The notes: generated by a model from the letters alone, not told the origin. A stretch of DNA of 15,011 nucleotides from an uncultured Oscillospiraceae bacterium (GCA_959601025.1 CAUGOD010000050.1:1-15011), one strand, 5' to 3'. Shown: positions 1 to 7,209, numbered from the stretch's first letter. Numbers and translations: made by a program.

Positions 1-73
1 GCATTAGCACAGTTGGTAGCGCGCAACGTTCGCAATGTTGAGGTCAGGGGTTCGAATCCCCTATGCTCCACCA
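1..73 (+). tRNA. tRNA-Ala (anticodon CGC), 5' end cut off by the window edge
   Basis: The D arm, anticodon arm, variable loop and T arm can all be folded. The anticodon stem CAACG/TGTTG encloses the seven-base loop TTCGCAA, giving anticodon CGC, which reads the Ala codon GCG. The T arm is AGGGG-TTCGAAT-CCCCT. The acceptor 3' strand ATGCTCC pairs with visible 5' bases GCAT, so the first three bases of the gene lie outside the window. The discriminator A is base 70 and CCA is encoded at 71-73. T at acceptor position 70 is compatible with the G3:U70 pair that marks alanine tRNAs, but position 3 is not visible. Confidence 0.9.
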
Positions 74-96
74 AGCATAATAAAAGGATAGCCGAT
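54..96 (+). repeat. Direct repeat copy 1: tRNA 3' end plus 5' arm of its terminator
   Basis: Bases 54-96 recur at 228-270, 174 bases downstream. I count two differences in 43 bases: G75 versus A249 and C93 versus T267. This copy lies inside the complete tRNA gene and keeps the whole terminator hairpin. A duplicated tRNA 3' end is the classic trace of integration by a site-specific recombinase (attL/attR), although no integrase is present in this window. Confidence 0.85.
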
Positions 97-108
97 GGCT
101 ATCCTTTT
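82..108 (+). terminator. Rho-independent terminator of the tRNA gene
   Basis: A perfect 12-base inverted repeat (AAAAGGATAGCC, loop GAT, GGCTATCCTTTT) begins nine bases after the encoded CCA. The T-run lies inside and just after the 3' arm. The A-run on the 5' side means it could also act in the opposite direction. Confidence 0.85.
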
Positions 109-159
109 GTGTTTCTGGTAAAGAGCAGAGGGGATTTGAAGGGAACGGCCCGGCAGGGT

Positions 160-186
160 AAAAAGGCATCCGGTGGATGGCTTTTT
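160..186. terminator. Terminator-like hairpin between the two tRNA-end repeats
   Basis: AAAAAGGCATCC, loop GGT, GGATGGCTTTTT forms a 12-base stem with one mismatch, with A-run and T-run symmetry like the tRNA terminator. It may be bidirectional. The flanks GGGAAC (near 141) and GTTCCC (near 188) can extend the structure, with an internal loop. Confidence 0.6.
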
Positions 187-201
187 AGTTCCCCGGGCTG
201 G

Positions 202-226
202 CGGCAAGACTGTCCCAGTCTTGCCG
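202..226. repeat. Perfect 11-base inverted repeat just upstream of repeat copy 2
   Basis: CGGCAAGACTG, loop TCC, CAGTCTTGCCG is a perfect hairpin that ends two bases before the second tRNA-end repeat. No T-run follows, so it is not a normal terminator. It could be a recombinase arm site or part of a small structured RNA; nothing here decides between them. Confidence 0.6.
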
Positions 227-227
227 G

Positions 228-270
228 GAATCCCCTATGCTCCACCAAACATAATAAAAGGATAGCTGAT
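228..270 (+). repeat. Direct repeat copy 2: tRNA 3'-end fragment, candidate attachment-site scar
   Basis: This is the second copy of the 43-base repeat. It starts inside the T loop and lacks the D and anticodon arms, so it is not a tRNA gene. It also lacks the 3' arm of the terminator: after the left arm the sequence turns directly into the dehydrogenase pseudogene that starts at 274. The GAT at its end matches the terminator loop of copy 1, which places one recombination edge at about base 270. The AAAAGGA of the old terminator arm lies about 11 bases ahead of the ATG at 274 and could serve as a weak ribosome binding site. Confidence 0.8.
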
Positions 271-273
271 ATC

Positions 274-1067
274 ATGGATTCAAAGAGTCGCGTCATGGAT
301 ATGCTGTCGTTAAAGGGGAGAACCGCTATTGTGGCGGGCGGAGGCCAGTGGCTTGGAAAAGGGATCGCTCTGGGTTTGGCCGAAGCCAGCGCGGACATCG
401 TCATTGTCGCCCGGTGTACGCAAACGGCTATGGCAACAAAGCCCTTGATCGAAAAAAACGGCGTCAAATGCACAGTTAACCCATGCAACGTCACCGAGCC
501 GGGCCAGGTTGAAAGCATAATCGATCAGGTGCTGAAAGAATACGGGAAAATTGACGTACTGGCCAATAACGCCGGCATCTGGAGAGTGGGTGACGCGGAA
601 AACTTCCCACTTTCGGATTGCGAAGAAGTCATACGAATTAACCTTACCGCGCCTTTTATCGTTTCCGAGACCGTGGGCAAAGAGATGATCAAGCAAAAGC
701 GCGGTAACATCCTTATGATTGCATCCATGTCCGGCATGATTGTCAACACTCAACAGATATAATGCGCGTACAACGCGTCCAAGGGAAGGCTGATCATGCT
801 GACCAAGAGCCTGTCCTGCGAGTGGGCCGACAAGGGCATCCGCGTCAACGCTATGTGCCTGGGCTATATGCGCACCGAAATAAGCGAGGATCGCTATCAG
901 CGCAAGAGCCCCCGCCATTGAGCGCTGGTTCTCCGTGATCCCGATGGGCCGGCCGTACCGGATATCCGGACGAACTTAAGGACATGGCCGTTTATCCAGC
1001 ATCGTATGAGTCCGGCTTTGTCACCGGAGCCGTTTATGTCGTGGATGGCGGCCATACCGCATGGTAA
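274..1067 (+). pseudogene. Decayed short-chain dehydrogenase/reductase (SDR)
   Basis: Read across three lesions, this is a full-length classical SDR of about 264 residues. Classical SDRs are NAD(P)-dependent oxidoreductases, often acting on polyols or sugar alcohols. The cofactor loop AGGGQWLGKGIA is near the N-terminus, NNAG follows, and the catalytic YNASK is encoded at 769-783. The C-terminal pattern ends in VVDGGHTAW and a TAA at 1065-1067. Lesion 1 is an in-frame TAA at 760-762, six bases before the catalytic Tyr codon, at a place where relatives often have Gln; one CAA to TAA change would explain it. Lesion 2 is one extra C in the C-run 909-913. Lesion 3 is a net +1 shift near 956-960. 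The chosen start, 274, has only a weak upstream AAAGGA; ATG 295 is also possible. Three lesions favour true decay over sequencing error. The likely original job was polyol or sugar oxidation in the same pathway. Confidence 0.85.
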
Positions 1068-1392
1068 AACGCCAAACAAAAAAACATGTAAATGAATACG
1101 CGAATATATCTCCGCCGGCGGTTCGGGGGAACAGCCGTTTCGGATATCCGAGTGGAAATCCCGCCAAAAACGCTTCCTCCCCGTATCCGCTCCGGCACCA
1201 GGGATTATACCATCGGCCGGATCAGAACCAATTCCGCCAGCATCCGAAGGATTATCTCGAAAGCTAATCGGATAGCCGCGATAATGCCTTCTTAGAATTA
1301 TGTCCAGTTGGCGTAGAGAGCGGATAAAACGCTGAAACGATAGGCCGGCGCGCATATGCCCGGTAAAAAAAGGCGCAGGGGGTGTCATTAAG
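1068..1392. other. Gene-free stretch between SDR pseudogene and transketolase promoter
   Basis: About 325 bases hold no reading frame with a credible start, ribosome binding site or recognisable protein. Short frames on both strands are rich in Arg and Pro and look like chance translations of GC-rich DNA. No tRNA, insertion-sequence end or array of repeats is visible. It may be the remains of a deleted gene, but I cannot name one. Confidence 0.5.
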
Positions 1393-1418
1393 TGCAAGAA
1401 AATTCCTCTTGCATTTTT
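1393..1418 (+). terminator. Small hairpin with T-run upstream of the transketolase promoter
   Basis: TGCAAGA, loop AAATTCC, TCTTGCA is followed by TTTTT (1414-1418 after the stem). The 7-base stem is short, so it is a possible weak terminator for transcription entering from the pseudogene. Its 3' arm overlaps the proposed -35 box of the next promoter. Confidence 0.4.
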
Positions 1419-1437
1419 ACTTTGTTTGCATTATATT
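1409..1437 (+). promoter_or_regulatory. Sigma-A-type promoter of the transketolase/transport block
   Basis: A -35 candidate TTGCAT (1409-1414) and a -10 box TATATT (1432-1437) are separated by exactly 17 bases. The -10 has five of six consensus bases; the -35 is weaker. The AT-rich character stands out from the GC-rich surroundings. The first gene starts at 1480. Confidence 0.6.
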
Positions 1438-1440
1438 ATT

Positions 1441-1451
1441 TGTATGATACA
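1441..1451 (+). promoter_or_regulatory. Candidate GntR operator (TGTATGATACA) overlapping the transcription start
   Basis: TGTATGATACA is a perfect inverted repeat with 5-base arms around a central G, four bases after the -10 box. The same element occurs in the kinase promoter at 9620-9630 on the opposite strand; over a 19-base alignment (1438-1456 against 9614-9632) I count 16 identities. It also occurs, as TGTATGGTATA, ahead of the regulator at 9383-9393. Location and recurrence suggest repression by the GntR-family protein encoded in this window. Confidence 0.5.
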
Positions 1452-1479
1452 TTTATTTCTGTTTTAAAGGAGGCATAAT

Positions 1480-2295
1480 ATGGTTTCCGAATCCCAGTTA
1501 AAAAGCATCGCGAAGGACATCCGGCGGATGACGCTTTTATGCGCGGGTTCCAGCGGAGAGGGCCATTTGGGCGGAGCTCTTTCTATCAGCGACCTGCTTG
1601 CAGTGCTTTACCACAACAAAATGCGGGTCGATCCCCAAAACCCGAAAAAGCCCGGAAGAGATCGGCTGATCGTATCCAAAGGCCACGCCGGTCCCGCCGT
1701 TTACGCGGCACTGGCCAGTAGGGATTTTTTCCCAAAGGACTGGCTCAAGACTCTCAATGCCTTGGGGACCAACCTGCCCAGCCATTGCGACATGAATAAA
1801 ACGCCTGGCATCGACATGACCACTGGCTCCCTCGGGCAGGGGCTTTCGGCCGCTGTCGGCTGTGCCATCGCTTCAAGGCTTTCGGCCGATGGAGCCCTCA
1901 TCTATTGTATCCTCGGCGACGGGGAATCCCAGGAGGGGCAGATCTGGGAGGCCGCCATGTATGGCGCACAGCAAAAATTGGACAACCTGATCGCGTTTAC
2001 GGACTGTAACCAAAAACAAATCGACGGCGAAGTATGCGATATCTGTTCGCTGGGGGATCTTGAGGCTAAGTGGAAAGCCTTTGGTTGGCACACAGCCGTT
2101 ATCGACGGCCATGATGTCGCGGCCATTTCCAAAGCCATTGACGACGCTAAAGCCGTCCGGCGTCAACCATCCATGATACTGATGAACACTATTAAGGGAC
2201 GGGGCGTTAAAAGCATCATCGATATGGGCGTTGACAACCACCATTTCAACGTATCGTCGGCCTTTATTGAAAACGCGCTAAACGAATTGGAATAG
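1480..2295 (+). CDS. Transketolase, N-terminal (TPP-binding) subunit
   Basis: This 271-residue protein is the N-terminal half of a split transketolase; one-piece transketolases are about 650 residues. It binds thiamine diphosphate and, paired with the next gene product, moves two-carbon ketol units between sugars in the cytoplasm. Visible motifs are SKGHAG (about residues 67-72), GSLGQGLS (about 116-123), and the cofactor motif GDG at 146-148 with Asn177 at its far end (in FTDCNQKQIDG). The start ATG has a strong ribosome binding site AAAGGAGG about six bases upstream. The stop TAG overlaps the ribosome binding site of the C-terminal subunit, so the two are translated together. Split transketolases are often dedicated to one catabolic route (for example apulose-4-phosphate or sulfosugar cleavage) rather than the central pentose phosphate pathway. 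The substrate here is not evident. Confidence 0.93.
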   Translation: MVSESQLKSIAKDIRRMTLLCAGSSGEGHLGGALSISDLLAVLYHNKMRVDPQNPKKPGRDRLIVSKGHAGPAVYAALASRDFFPKDWLKTLNALGTNLPSHCDMNKTPGIDMTTGSLGQGLSAAVGCAIASRLSADGALIYCILGDGESQEGQIWEAAMYGAQQKLDNLIAFTDCNQKQIDGEVCDICSLGDLEAKWKAFGWHTAVIDGHDVAAISKAIDDAKAVRRQPSMILMNTIKGRGVKSIIDMGVDNHHFNVSSAFIENALNELE

Positions 2296-2306
2296 GAGGG
2301 TTGATC

Positions 2307-3224
2307 ATGGAAATGCGAAAGGCACTACATAACGCACTGGCTAACGTGATGCGTAAAAATGACAAAGTTTGCGTCATAGACGCTGACCTAGCCAAAGCCA
2401 ACGGTACATGGGATCTTCGAAATGAGTTCCCGGAGCGGGCGCTAGACGTCGGCATCGCCGAAAACAACATGGCCTCCGTGGCCGCCGGTTTATCGACGTA
2501 CGGGTACATCCCGTTTATTTCGTCCTTTGCCGCTTTCGCGACCCGGAACGTGGCCGACCAGATTTATATCTCGGTGTGCTACGCCAAGCAAAACGTAAAG
2601 ATCATCGGCTCGGACCCTGGTATCTTCGTAGCCAAGGCCGGCGGCACCCATATGTCCTTTGACGACATCAGTATATTCCGGAGTTTTCCCGACATGGTCA
2701 TATTCGAGCCGGCCGATGCTATCGAGCTTACGCAGGCCATCGAACAAATCACGGATCATTACGGCCCGCTCTACCTGCGCATGCCGCGCGGCGAGCGCCC
2801 GGCGGTTCATGATGAGCAATATCGCTTCGATCTTTTTAAGGCGGATACACTGCGCTCCGGCAGCGACGTTTCTATCCTGGCGTCCGGTTTCATGGTTGAG
2901 CCTTCCCTTCGGGCGGCCGAACAGCTCAAGGCCGACGGCATCGACGCCGAGGTAATTAACGTTCATACCATCAAGCCACTGGATCGGGAAACAATTCTCG
3001 CTTCGGTTAAGAAAACTGGCAAGGTCATTACCTGTGAAAACCACAATGTGTTCGGCGGATTGTATTCGGCGGTAAGTGAGCTTCTTTGTAATGCATTGCC
3101 ATGTAAAGTGGAAACGGTCGCGGTCTATGATCAGTTCGGGCAGGTCGGGCTTACCCACGAACTGGCGGTTCATTATAAACTAACATCCGACGAAGTGGTT
3201 CGTAAAGTAAAAGCCATGTTTTAA
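2307..3224 (+). CDS. Transketolase, C-terminal (pyrimidine-binding) subunit
   Basis: This 305-residue partner of the preceding gene supplies the pyrimidine-binding and C-terminal domains of transketolase. Glu52, in GIAENNM, is the expected Glu that activates the thiamine ring; most relatives have GIAEQNM, so the Asn is a mild deviation. AGGTHMSFDDISIFR (about 113-127) corresponds to the substrate-channel segment that carries a conserved His. The C-terminal domain contains VINVHTIKPLDRE (about 214-226). ATG 2307 is preferred over the TTG at 2301 because AGGAGG at 2294-2299 is seven bases ahead of it. Eleven bases separate it from the N subunit. The family assignment is firm; sugar specificity is unknown. 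Confidence 0.92.
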   Translation: MEMRKALHNALANVMRKNDKVCVIDADLAKANGTWDLRNEFPERALDVGIAENNMASVAAGLSTYGYIPFISSFAAFATRNVADQIYISVCYAKQNVKIIGSDPGIFVAKAGGTHMSFDDISIFRSFPDMVIFEPADAIELTQAIEQITDHYGPLYLRMPRGERPAVHDEQYRFDLFKADTLRSGSDVSILASGFMVEPSLRAAEQLKADGIDAEVINVHTIKPLDRETILASVKKTGKVITCENHNVFGGLYSAVSELLCNALPCKVETVAVYDQFGQVGLTHELAVHYKLTSDEVVRKVKAMF

Positions 3225-3246
3225 TTTCAACGGAATCAACGCCTGT

Positions 3247-3281
3247 CCGCCGCCCTGTTCCCTATAAAAGAACAGGCGGCG
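3247..3281 (+). other. Strong intercistronic hairpin after the transketolase genes
   Basis: CCGCCCTGTTC (3250-3260) pairs with GAACAGGCGG (3270-3279) around a nine-base loop, with one bulged base and further GC pairs outside. No T-run follows, so this is unlikely to be an efficient intrinsic terminator. It sits 22 bases after the transketolase stop, within a 192-base gap before the binding-protein gene. It could be an RNA stability or processing element. Confidence 0.5.
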
Positions 3282-3416
3282 CGAGGCGGATTCATTTACA
3301 TCCACAGGCTGATTCCTGACGCTAGGGGCAAACTCGATGCATTGTCGCAGATGCTTCGGCTGTTTTTCCGCAGTTGTCAGGGAGCGGCGAGAAAAAAGAT
3401 TTTTAGGAGGATCAAA

Positions 3417-4442
3417 ATGAAGAAAGTATTATCAGTTTCTCTCGCAGTGGTCATGATGCTGGCATTACTCAGCGGATGCTCCGCTCCGGCTGCTGAAAGC
3501 AGCCCCTCCCCCGATGCGTTGGCTCAGGAGAACGAAAACCAAACACCGGGCGGCATCGATATCGCCGAAACACCGGCTAAAAACGAAGGGCCATATGTAT
3601 TCGGATACAGTCCATCTACGATGAATAATCCTTACTTTATCTGGATGGAAGGCCAGATCCGCGAATATGTGGAAAGCAAAGGCGACCAGCTCATCACAGT
3701 TGACGCGCAAAACGATCCGTCCAAACAGATCGAACTGTGCGAAGATCTTCTCATGCAGGATATCGACGCTTTATTGGTCGGCCCGCTGGATTCTGCCAGC
3801 ATCAAGAGTGCGCTGGTTTCGGCACAGGCAAAGAACGTACCTGTCATCGTGGTTGACTCGCTGGTAATGGATACCGAGTATGTGGAAACCACCGTGGCGT
3901 CCGATAACTACAAGGCTGGATTTGTGTGTGGCGAGGATATGAAGAAGATACTGCCGGAGGGCAGCGAAGTCGCGATCATTGCCATTCCCACTGCTGAAAA
4001 CTGCGTCAAGCGCGTAGACGGCTTTAAGGCTGCCGTCGGCGATTACTTCAAGCTGGTCGGCAACGAGCCGGACGGCAAAGGCGACACTGGTACGGCACTG
4101 CCGCTGGCCGAGGACCTTTTACAGGGCAACCCCAAACTAGCGGGATTCTTCTGTGCCAACGATCCGATGGCCATCGCATGCGTGCAGGCGGTCGAGGCCG
4201 CAAAACGCACCGGCGAGGTCGCAATCTACGGCGTAGACGGTGCGCCTGAAGCGAAGGCCGCTATCGCCGCGGGCAAAATGACTGGCACCGGCGCCCAGTC
4301 TCCGACAAACATCGGCCGGCAATCCGTCGATGCTGCGTATACGGTTCTCAGCGGCGGCACGGTGGATAAAGATATTGCGGTCGAAACATTCCTTATCAAT
4401 GCCGACAATGTGGAAAAGTACGGCACAGATGCCTGGCAATAA
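3417..4442 (+). CDS. ABC sugar transporter, substrate-binding lipoprotein (RbsB-like)
   Basis: This 341-residue binding protein captures a sugar or related polyol outside the membrane and delivers it to the importer encoded next. A lipoprotein signal peptide is clear: charged MKK, a hydrophobic stretch, then lipobox LLSGC with Cys21 as the lipidation site. An acidic, Ala/Pro-rich linker follows to about residue 55. The mature domain begins at YVFGYSPSTMNNPYF, the typical first strand and ligand loop of the periplasmic-binding-protein family 4 (ribose, autoinducer-2, allose). VGPLDSASI, VVDS and GVDGAPEA mark the hinge and ligand regions. ATG 3417 is chosen for the ribosome binding site AGGAGG about seven bases upstream and for the signal peptide directly after it. 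Hairpins flank the gene on both sides. The ligand cannot be read from sequence. Confidence 0.93.
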   Translation: MKKVLSVSLAVVMMLALLSGCSAPAAESSPSPDALAQENENQTPGGIDIAETPAKNEGPYVFGYSPSTMNNPYFIWMEGQIREYVESKGDQLITVDAQNDPSKQIELCEDLLMQDIDALLVGPLDSASIKSALVSAQAKNVPVIVVDSLVMDTEYVETTVASDNYKAGFVCGEDMKKILPEGSEVAIIAIPTAENCVKRVDGFKAAVGDYFKLVGNEPDGKGDTGTALPLAEDLLQGNPKLAGFFCANDPMAIACVQAVEAAKRTGEVAIYGVDGAPEAKAAIAAGKMTGTGAQSPTNIGRQSVDAAYTVLSGGTVDKDIAVETFLINADNVEKYGTDAWQ

Positions 4443-4455
4443 GCGACACCCTTTA

Positions 4456-4489
4456 GCAGCGGCGGTCGATCCATTTTGGCCGCCCCTGC
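4456..4489 (+). other. GC-rich hairpin just after the binding-protein gene
   Basis: GCAGCGGCGGTC pairs with GGCCGCCCCTGC around a 10-base loop: 12 positions with one mismatch and one G-T pair, starting 13 bases after the stop. AAAATACATT follows, so there is no T-run. In binding-protein ABC operons such hairpins commonly protect the upstream mRNA and reduce read-through, giving more binding protein than ATPase and permease. That role is inferred here. Confidence 0.55.
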
Positions 4490-4614
4490 AAAATACATTC
4501 ATTCGACACGGCTTATTTTTCTTAAAACAATCCGGCCCACGGATAGCGGCTTTGTTTTTCACCGTGCAGCGATCTCTTTGCCGCCGGAAGGCGAGGTCGG
4601 TATTCTAAGGCACA

Positions 4615-4630
4615 ATTATGGTATAATAAC
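4615..4630 (+). promoter_or_regulatory. Extended -10 promoter with overlapping candidate operator, upstream of the ABC ATPase gene
   Basis: ATTATGGTATAAT (4615-4627) contains a consensus -10 box TATAAT (4622-4627) preceded by TG at the extended -10 position. No good -35 is visible. The 11-mer TATGGTATAAT (4617-4627) also occurs, on the minus strand, as the proposed -10 region of the gntR gene. GGTATAATAAC (4620-4630) recurs exactly ahead of the glycyl radical enzyme gene at 11512-11522. It gives the 244-base gap between binding protein and ATPase its own start signal. Confidence 0.5.
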
Positions 4631-4686
4631 GATAGAGGCGTTTTAGACAATATCTAAGAGCCCAATGGAGATCGGGGTGAAACGAT

Positions 4687-6204
4687 TTGAGGGATGAACT
4701 GGTACTGGAGATGCGGGAGATAGACAAAATTTTCCCGGGTGTTCATGCTCTGAAAAAAGTCAATTTTGAGCTTCGTAAGGGAGAGGTGCACGCGCTGCTG
4801 GGGGAAAACGGCGCTGGGAAGTCAACGCTTATCAACGTGCTTGGCGGCGTTTATCCCATCGACGGCGGACAGATTCTCATTGATGGACAGCCGGTCGTCA
4901 TCCGCCAGATTAAAGACGCGCAACAGCTCGGGATTGCTATCATCCACCAGGAGCTGGTGTTGGTTCCACATATGACGGTGGCGGAAAATATTTTCATGGG
5001 CCGGGAGCCCAGAACCAAACTCGGAACCGTGGATAAAAAGAAAATGTTCCGCGATGCGCAGGAGGCGATCGACGCGGTGGGCCTTTGCTGCAGTGCAACC
5101 GACCTTGTCTGCAAGCTCAGCGTGGCCCAGCAACAGCTAGTGGAGATCGCCAAAGCACTCTCCTATAACGCGAAAATTGTGGTGATGGACGAACCGACGT
5201 CTTCGCTGATGACCAGAGAAGTGGATATCCTATTTGATACCATCCGAAAGCTTAGGGCCAAAGGGGTGTCCATCATTTATATTTCTCACCGTATGTCCGA
5301 GTTTTTTGAAATTGCCGACCGGATCACCGTCATGCGCGACGGCGAATATGTCACCACCCGCGATGTAGAACAGACCAATACCGACGAGCTGGTTTTCCTC
5401 ATGGTCGGCCGCAAACTCGAGAACTACTATACCCGAACCTATAACAAGCCGGGCGAGACGGTCCTTGAGGTGAGCGGGCTGAGCCAGAAAAGCACCGGAC
5501 TTGAGGACATCAATTTTTCATTGAGAAAAGGCGAAATACTGGGTTTCTCCGGACTGGTCGGCGCCGGACGTTCGGAGCTTATGCGCTGTATCGTGGGTAT
5601 TGAAAAATATGATTCCGGCGAAATCCGGCTTTTCGGCGAGCCGGCCGGTCCTATGGACACGGCGCAGGCTCAGAAAAAGGGGCTGGTCATGGTGCCGGAG
5701 GATCGAAAACAGCAGGGGCTGATCCTTCTTAATTCCGTGGGCTTCAATCTGACAATCAACGTATTGGAAAGCTTCATCGGCTTGGGCGTCGTCAATAAAT
5801 GCGCGGAAAATGAAATCATAGAACGCCATATCCGCGCGCTCAATATAAAAACTCCCTCCGCCAGGCAAAAGGTCGGCAACCTGTCCGGCGGAAACCAGCA
5901 GAAAGTCCTGATGGGAAAATGGTTGGCTACAAACCCAAAAATATTGATTTTGGACGAACCGACCCGCGGAGTCGATGTCGGTGCCAAAGCGGAAATTTAT
6001 ATGATAATCGATCGTCTGGCCAAAGAAGGCATATCGGTCATCATGGTGTCATCGGAACTCAACGAAATAATTAACATGTGCGACAGGGTGCTTGTGATGT
6101 CGGACGGACGCATCACCGGCGAACTGGACCGGAGCGAGTTCACCCAAGAATTGATCATGTCTTTCGCAACAACAATGAAAGAGGAGACCGCAGCAAATGG
6201 ATAG
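4687..6204 (+). CDS. ABC sugar importer, tandem ATPase (RbsA-like)
   Basis: This 505-residue cytoplasmic protein has two nucleotide-binding domains and powers the ribose-type importer. Domain 1 has Walker A GENGAGKST (39-47), signature LSVAQQQ and Walker B with DEPTSS. Domain 2 has the degenerate Walker A GLVGAGRSE, signature LSGGNQQK and DEPTRGVD. Arg in place of Lys in the second Walker A is normal for RbsA-type proteins, where the C-terminal site is weakened. The start is TTG at 4687, supported by the ribosome binding site GGGGTGA at 4674-4680; an internal ATG at 4711 would cut into the start of the first domain. The end overlaps the permease start by eight bases, showing translational coupling. 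A separate promoter candidate lies about 60 bases upstream. Confidence 0.95.
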   Translation: MRDELVLEMREIDKIFPGVHALKKVNFELRKGEVHALLGENGAGKSTLINVLGGVYPIDGGQILIDGQPVVIRQIKDAQQLGIAIIHQELVLVPHMTVAENIFMGREPRTKLGTVDKKKMFRDAQEAIDAVGLCCSATDLVCKLSVAQQQLVEIAKALSYNAKIVVMDEPTSSLMTREVDILFDTIRKLRAKGVSIIYISHRMSEFFEIADRITVMRDGEYVTTRDVEQTNTDELVFLMVGRKLENYYTRTYNKPGETVLEVSGLSQKSTGLEDINFSLRKGEILGFSGLVGAGRSELMRCIVGIEKYDSGEIRLFGEPAGPMDTAQAQKKGLVMVPEDRKQQGLILLNSVGFNLTINVLESFIGLGVVNKCAENEIIERHIRALNIKTPSARQKVGNLSGGNQQKVLMGKWLATNPKILILDEPTRGVDVGAKAEIYMIIDRLAKEGISVIMVSSELNEIINMCDRVLVMSDGRITGELDRSEFTQELIMSFATTMKEETAANG

Positions 6205-7186
6205 CAAGAAACTGTATCAAAGAAAAACGCCGCCTTTTTGGGAAAGCATACAAAGCTATTTTAAAACCAACATCGGTATACTGGCGGCTTTCCTTCTTTT
6301 CTTTACCATGTTGAGCATCTGGTCGGAGCATTTCCTGACCTCCAGAAATATGATAAACGTCATGCGGCAGATTACCACAAACGCCAATCTGGCTGTGGGG
6401 ATCATGCTGTGCATTTTAATCGGCGGCATCGACCTGTCGGTGGGCTCGGTGGTGGCTCTATCGGGGGTCGTCACGGTTAAACTGATTGTGGAGGCGGGCA
6501 TGTCCATTCCGGTGGCTTTCGCCATGGGGCTGCTTTCCGGTGTTGTCTCCGGCGCGGCCTCCGGCCTTATCATCGCCTATACCGAAATGCCGCCTTTCAT
6601 CGTGACGCTAGCCATGCAGAATATCTGCCGGGGCGCGGCCTACCTCATTGCCGGAGGAAACCCCATCCGCATCACCCAGGGGGCTTTTGAATCCATCGGC
6701 ACCGGCTATATCGGCTGGGCTCCTCTGCCGGTCATCTATACGGCCGTAATTTTAATCTGCGCCTTTTTCATTATCAACAAAAGCCGGTTAGGACGGCATA
6801 TTTATGCCATCGGCGGCAACAAGGAAGCCGCCCGGTATTCCGGTATCAACGTCAAACGGGTAGAGATTTTCGTTTACACCCTAAGCGGGCTGCTGGCCGC
6901 CTTTTCCGGCATTATTTACGCCGCACGCATGGCGTCCGGCCAGCCGGCTGTGGCAATCGGGTTCGAGACAGACGCCATTTCCGCCGTGGTGGTGGGCGGT
7001 GTATCTATGACCGGAGGGGTCGGCACGCTCGGCGGCGTGATCTTGGGCTCCCTTTTAATTGGCATCATCAGCAATGGTTTAAATCTGATACGCGTGAGTT
7101 CTTTCTGGCAATATGTGGTGAAAGGTATCATCATTCTGATTGCCGTGTATATGGATATGTACCGCAAACGTAAAGAACGATTTTAA
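6197..7186 (+). CDS. ABC sugar importer, permease (RbsC-like)
   Basis: This 329-residue integral membrane protein of the BPD_transp_2 family forms the translocation channel, probably as a homodimer, with the ATPase encoded immediately upstream. After a short charged N-terminus come several long hydrophobic segments, compatible with eight to ten membrane passes. The family hallmark GGIDLSVGSVVALSG is at about residues 76-90. GGVSMTGGVGTLGGVILG near residue 280 matches the usual coupling region, and the C-terminus is short and basic (MYRKRKERF). ATG 6197 lies inside the last codons of the ATPase gene, so translation is coupled. Length is typical of RbsC. Only one permease gene is present, as expected for this family. 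Confidence 0.95.
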   Translation: MDSKKLYQRKTPPFWESIQSYFKTNIGILAAFLLFFTMLSIWSEHFLTSRNMINVMRQITTNANLAVGIMLCILIGGIDLSVGSVVALSGVVTVKLIVEAGMSIPVAFAMGLLSGVVSGAASGLIIAYTEMPPFIVTLAMQNICRGAAYLIAGGNPIRITQGAFESIGTGYIGWAPLPVIYTAVILICAFFIINKSRLGRHIYAIGGNKEAARYSGINVKRVEIFVYTLSGLLAAFSGIIYAARMASGQPAVAIGFETDAISAVVVGGVSMTGGVGTLGGVILGSLLIGIISNGLNLIRVSSFWQYVVKGIIILIAVYMDMYRKRKERF

Positions 7187-7209
7187 CGCAAAGAGAGGAT
7201 TCCTTTATT

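Noticed and set aside
228..247. Second tRNA gene
   Set aside because: Only the T-loop to CCA part is present; the D and anticodon arms are missing. It is a repeat fragment.
13..273. Open frame running from inside the tRNA into the SDR pseudogene
   Set aside because: It crosses the tRNA and its terminator and has no ribosome binding site. The SDR fold starts only near 274.
310..918. Minus-strand frame of 202 codons opposite the SDR
   Set aside because: It is a shadow of the SDR frame, without a ribosome binding site or known motifs.
1061..1295. Small plus-strand frames after the pseudogene
   Set aside because: Two overlapping Arg/Pro-rich frames lack ribosome binding sites; they look like chance frames.
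897..1397. Minus-strand frame of 166 codons across the gene-free stretch
   Set aside because: The translation is low in recognisable structure, rich in Arg, Gly and Pro, overlaps the pseudogene end, and has no convincing start signal.
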